From Acidimicrobiia bacterium (GTDB lineage Bacteria; Actinomycetota; Acidimicrobiia; Acidimicrobiales; Ilumatobacteraceae): DNA of 6,401 nucleotides. The DNA lies in NCBI GenBank assembly GCA_013811855.1, contig JACCUL010000310.1, forward strand, positions 1 to 6,401, read 5' to 3'. Below are positions 5,372 through 6,401 of the stretch, piece by piece. The first letter of the stretch is position 1. Every line of letters begins with the position of its first letter. The position numbers were made by a program, and so were the translations under genes. The notes under the pieces are model-generated. The model searched no databases. It was given only the letters and a program-made list of their open reading frames with translations, and was not told the origin of the DNA.

Positions 5372-6401
5372 GCTCGTCGGCGGGGTCGGGTCCGAGCGCG
5401 GCGGCTTGGTCGTCGGCGGGCTCGTCGTGGTCGTCGTCCGCGGCGGCGACGTCGGCTCCGGCTCGGGCTCCGTTGTCCGCGGCGTGGTCGTCTCGGGAAC
5501 CGTGGTGGTGGTCGTCGTGCTCGTGGTCGACGTGGTGGTCGTGGTGTAGTCGGGGTCGAGCGAGTTGAACGTCGGTGGCGGGGAGCCGGTGTCCTCGGGG
5601 TCGTGCTCGCCGTCGAAGACGTACACGGCGTCGCCGATCGACACGAACTTCTGGAACGTCTCGGAGATGGTCAGCGGCATGCGGATGCACCCGTGCGACG
5701 CCGGGTAGAGCGGCACGGTCTGGGCGCCATGGATGGCGATGCCGTAGTTGAAGTAGACCGGGTTCCACAGGCTCCCGAGCGCGCTTTCGCGGATGCCCTC
5801 GACGGCGCGGTCGTAGTGGTACACACCGCCCGGCGTGTCGGAGACCCCGCACTCGCCCCGCTTGAGGGGCTCGGTACCCTCGACGTTGCCGATCTCACCG
5901 GGGCTGATCGTCACCTCGTCGCACCACCGCTCACCGGTACCGCTGGAGATGTGCGTGATGAGGACCGGCTCGTCGTCCCGGAAGAAGATCGCCACCTGCT
6001 GGGGAAGGTAGACCTCGGTGTGGTCGGCCGTATCGGCGTCGGGCCGGCGGGGCTCGAAGCGGATGTCGTCCTGCATGCGCTGCCACATCCGGTCGGTGAC
6101 GATCCCCGTGGCCTCCGCCCGCGGCGTGTCGAGCACGAGCTTCTCGAACGCCCACACCGACGCCTGGGTCAACCCGCCGAACTGGCCGTCGATCGGTCCC
6201 GGCGCGAAGCCCAGTTGGCGCAGCCGGCGCTGGACCTGGACCACGTCGTCGCCGGCCATGCCGAACCCCAGCGGCTGGTCGAGATGGGTCTTGCGGCGTG
6301 GCCGCTCGGTCGTCGTCGTGACGACGACGGGCTTGGTGGTCGTCGGCCCGTCGGTCACCGCCGCGGCGGGACCGCTGGTGGTCGGCGCCCCGGCGTCGCC
6401 G
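5363..6401 (-). CDS. L,D-transpeptidase (YkuD) with peptidoglycan-binding domain, 5' end outside window
   Basis: The frame stays open to the right edge, giving 345 visible residues without an N-terminus. Counting the GTG codon at 6358 as residue 1: a Thr/Pro/Ala-rich segment (upstream to about 24); a PG_binding_1 domain (about 27-75, GDDVVQVQRRLRQLGF with PIDGQFG); then a YkuD catalytic domain (about 114-250). The active-site motif is intact: IHG (209-211), then SHGCIRMP (221-228), with catalytic Cys224 and His222. Known role of the family: forming 3-3 cross-links in peptidoglycan or attaching proteins to it, outside the membrane. Two further cysteines, Cys146 and Cys170, could form a disulfide. 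A 60-residue Thr/Pro tail (272-331) ends the protein. The Thr/Pro-rich coding sequence continues upstream of GTG 6358, so the true start and a signal peptide or membrane anchor must lie beyond 6401. It is convergent with the metallopeptidase, 11 bp apart; both act in the envelope. Confidence 0.93.
   Translation of the reverse strand, partial: GDAGAPTTSGPAAAVTDGPTTTKPVVVTTTTERPRRKTHLDQPLGFGMAGDDVVQVQRRLRQLGFAPGPIDGQFGGLTQASVWAFEKLVLDTPRAEATGIVTDRMWQRMQDDIRFEPRRPDADTADHTEVYLPQQVAIFFRDDEPVLITHISSGTGERWCDEVTISPGEIGNVEGTEPLKRGECGVSDTPGGVYHYDRAVEGIRESALGSLWNPVYFNYGIAIHGAQTVPLYPASHGCIRMPLTISETFQKFVSIGDAVYVFDGEHDPEDTGSPPPTFNSLDPDYTTTTTSTTSTTTTTTVPETTTPRTTEPEPEPTSPPRTTTTTSPPTTKPPRSDPTPPTSRP
5366..5545 (-). 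repeat. Thr/Pro-rich C-terminal tail of the L,D-transpeptidase
   Basis: Sixty residues with runs such as TTTTTSTTSTTTTTT, then EPEPEP and TSPPRTTTTTSPPT. At DNA level it is ACC/ACG codon reiteration. Such Thr-runs are common in exported proteins of Acidimicrobiia-like actinobacteria. It may be O-glycosylated or wall-spanning; the position after the catalytic domain is less usual than an N-terminal linker. Confidence 0.8.

Noticed and set aside
5470..5550. Trinucleotide-like GTGGTGGTCGTC stretch as a microsatellite or CRISPR-like repeat
   Set aside because: Units are irregular with no spacers; it is codon reiteration for Thr in the transpeptidase tail.
3390..5852. 820-residue open frame on the minus strand across the DUF305 gene, metallopeptidase and part of the transpeptidase
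   Set aside because: Antisense to genes with clear families; composition is Arg/Asp/His/Gly/Val-rich shadow sequence typical of high-GC DNA, with no recognisable motif and overlap of three real genes.

Overview
The window is about 70% GC by eye, with densely packed genes and strong G/C preference at third codon positions. Two secreted proteins carry Thr/Pro-rich low-complexity segments, one with long Thr runs. With short leaderless-type promoters and a B12-dependent acyl-CoA mutase, this points to a high-GC actinobacterium. An Acidimicrobiia-like lineage (Ilumatobacter and relatives) fits best, but that is inference from style, not from a marker gene.

Layout, left to right. (1) Minus strand, running off the left edge: the N-terminal 337 residues of a methylmalonyl-CoA-mutase-family catalytic subunit, with the isobutyryl-CoA-mutase residue pair (Phe68/Gln186) in the substrate pocket. 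(2) A 73-bp divergent promoter region with a perfect 15-bp palindrome placed symmetrically between two -10 boxes. (3) Plus strand: a RarD-type EamA/DMT transporter. (4) Plus strand: a small lipoprotein resembling DUF4333, with its own promoter and Shine-Dalgarno. (5) Minus strand, tail-to-tail with the lipoprotein (1-bp gap): a TetR-family repressor. (6) A 56-bp divergent region. (7) Plus strand: a two-gene operon whose stop and start codons overlap by one base (TGATG), encoding a membrane-anchored DUF305 protein with a Met-rich loop, then a lipoprotein of the neutral zinc metallopeptidase family (HEFGH). The second half of this peptidase is a degenerate copy of the catalytic domain with every zinc ligand lost. 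(8) Minus strand, convergent and running off the right edge: a peptidoglycan-binding plus YkuD L,D-transpeptidase with Thr-rich segments on both sides.

The right two thirds is mostly an envelope neighbourhood: a lipoprotein, a membrane-anchored probable metal-binding protein, a secreted metallopeptidase and a cell-wall cross-linking enzyme, with a TetR regulator divergent from the operon. The left part is metabolic (acyl-CoA mutase) with a transporter. No mobile element, CRISPR array, tRNA, rRNA or recognisable defence system was found. The most unusual items are the peptidase plus pseudo-peptidase tandem, the symmetric operator-like palindrome between mutase and rarD, and the consistent leaderless architecture of four of the five starts with a visible promoter.
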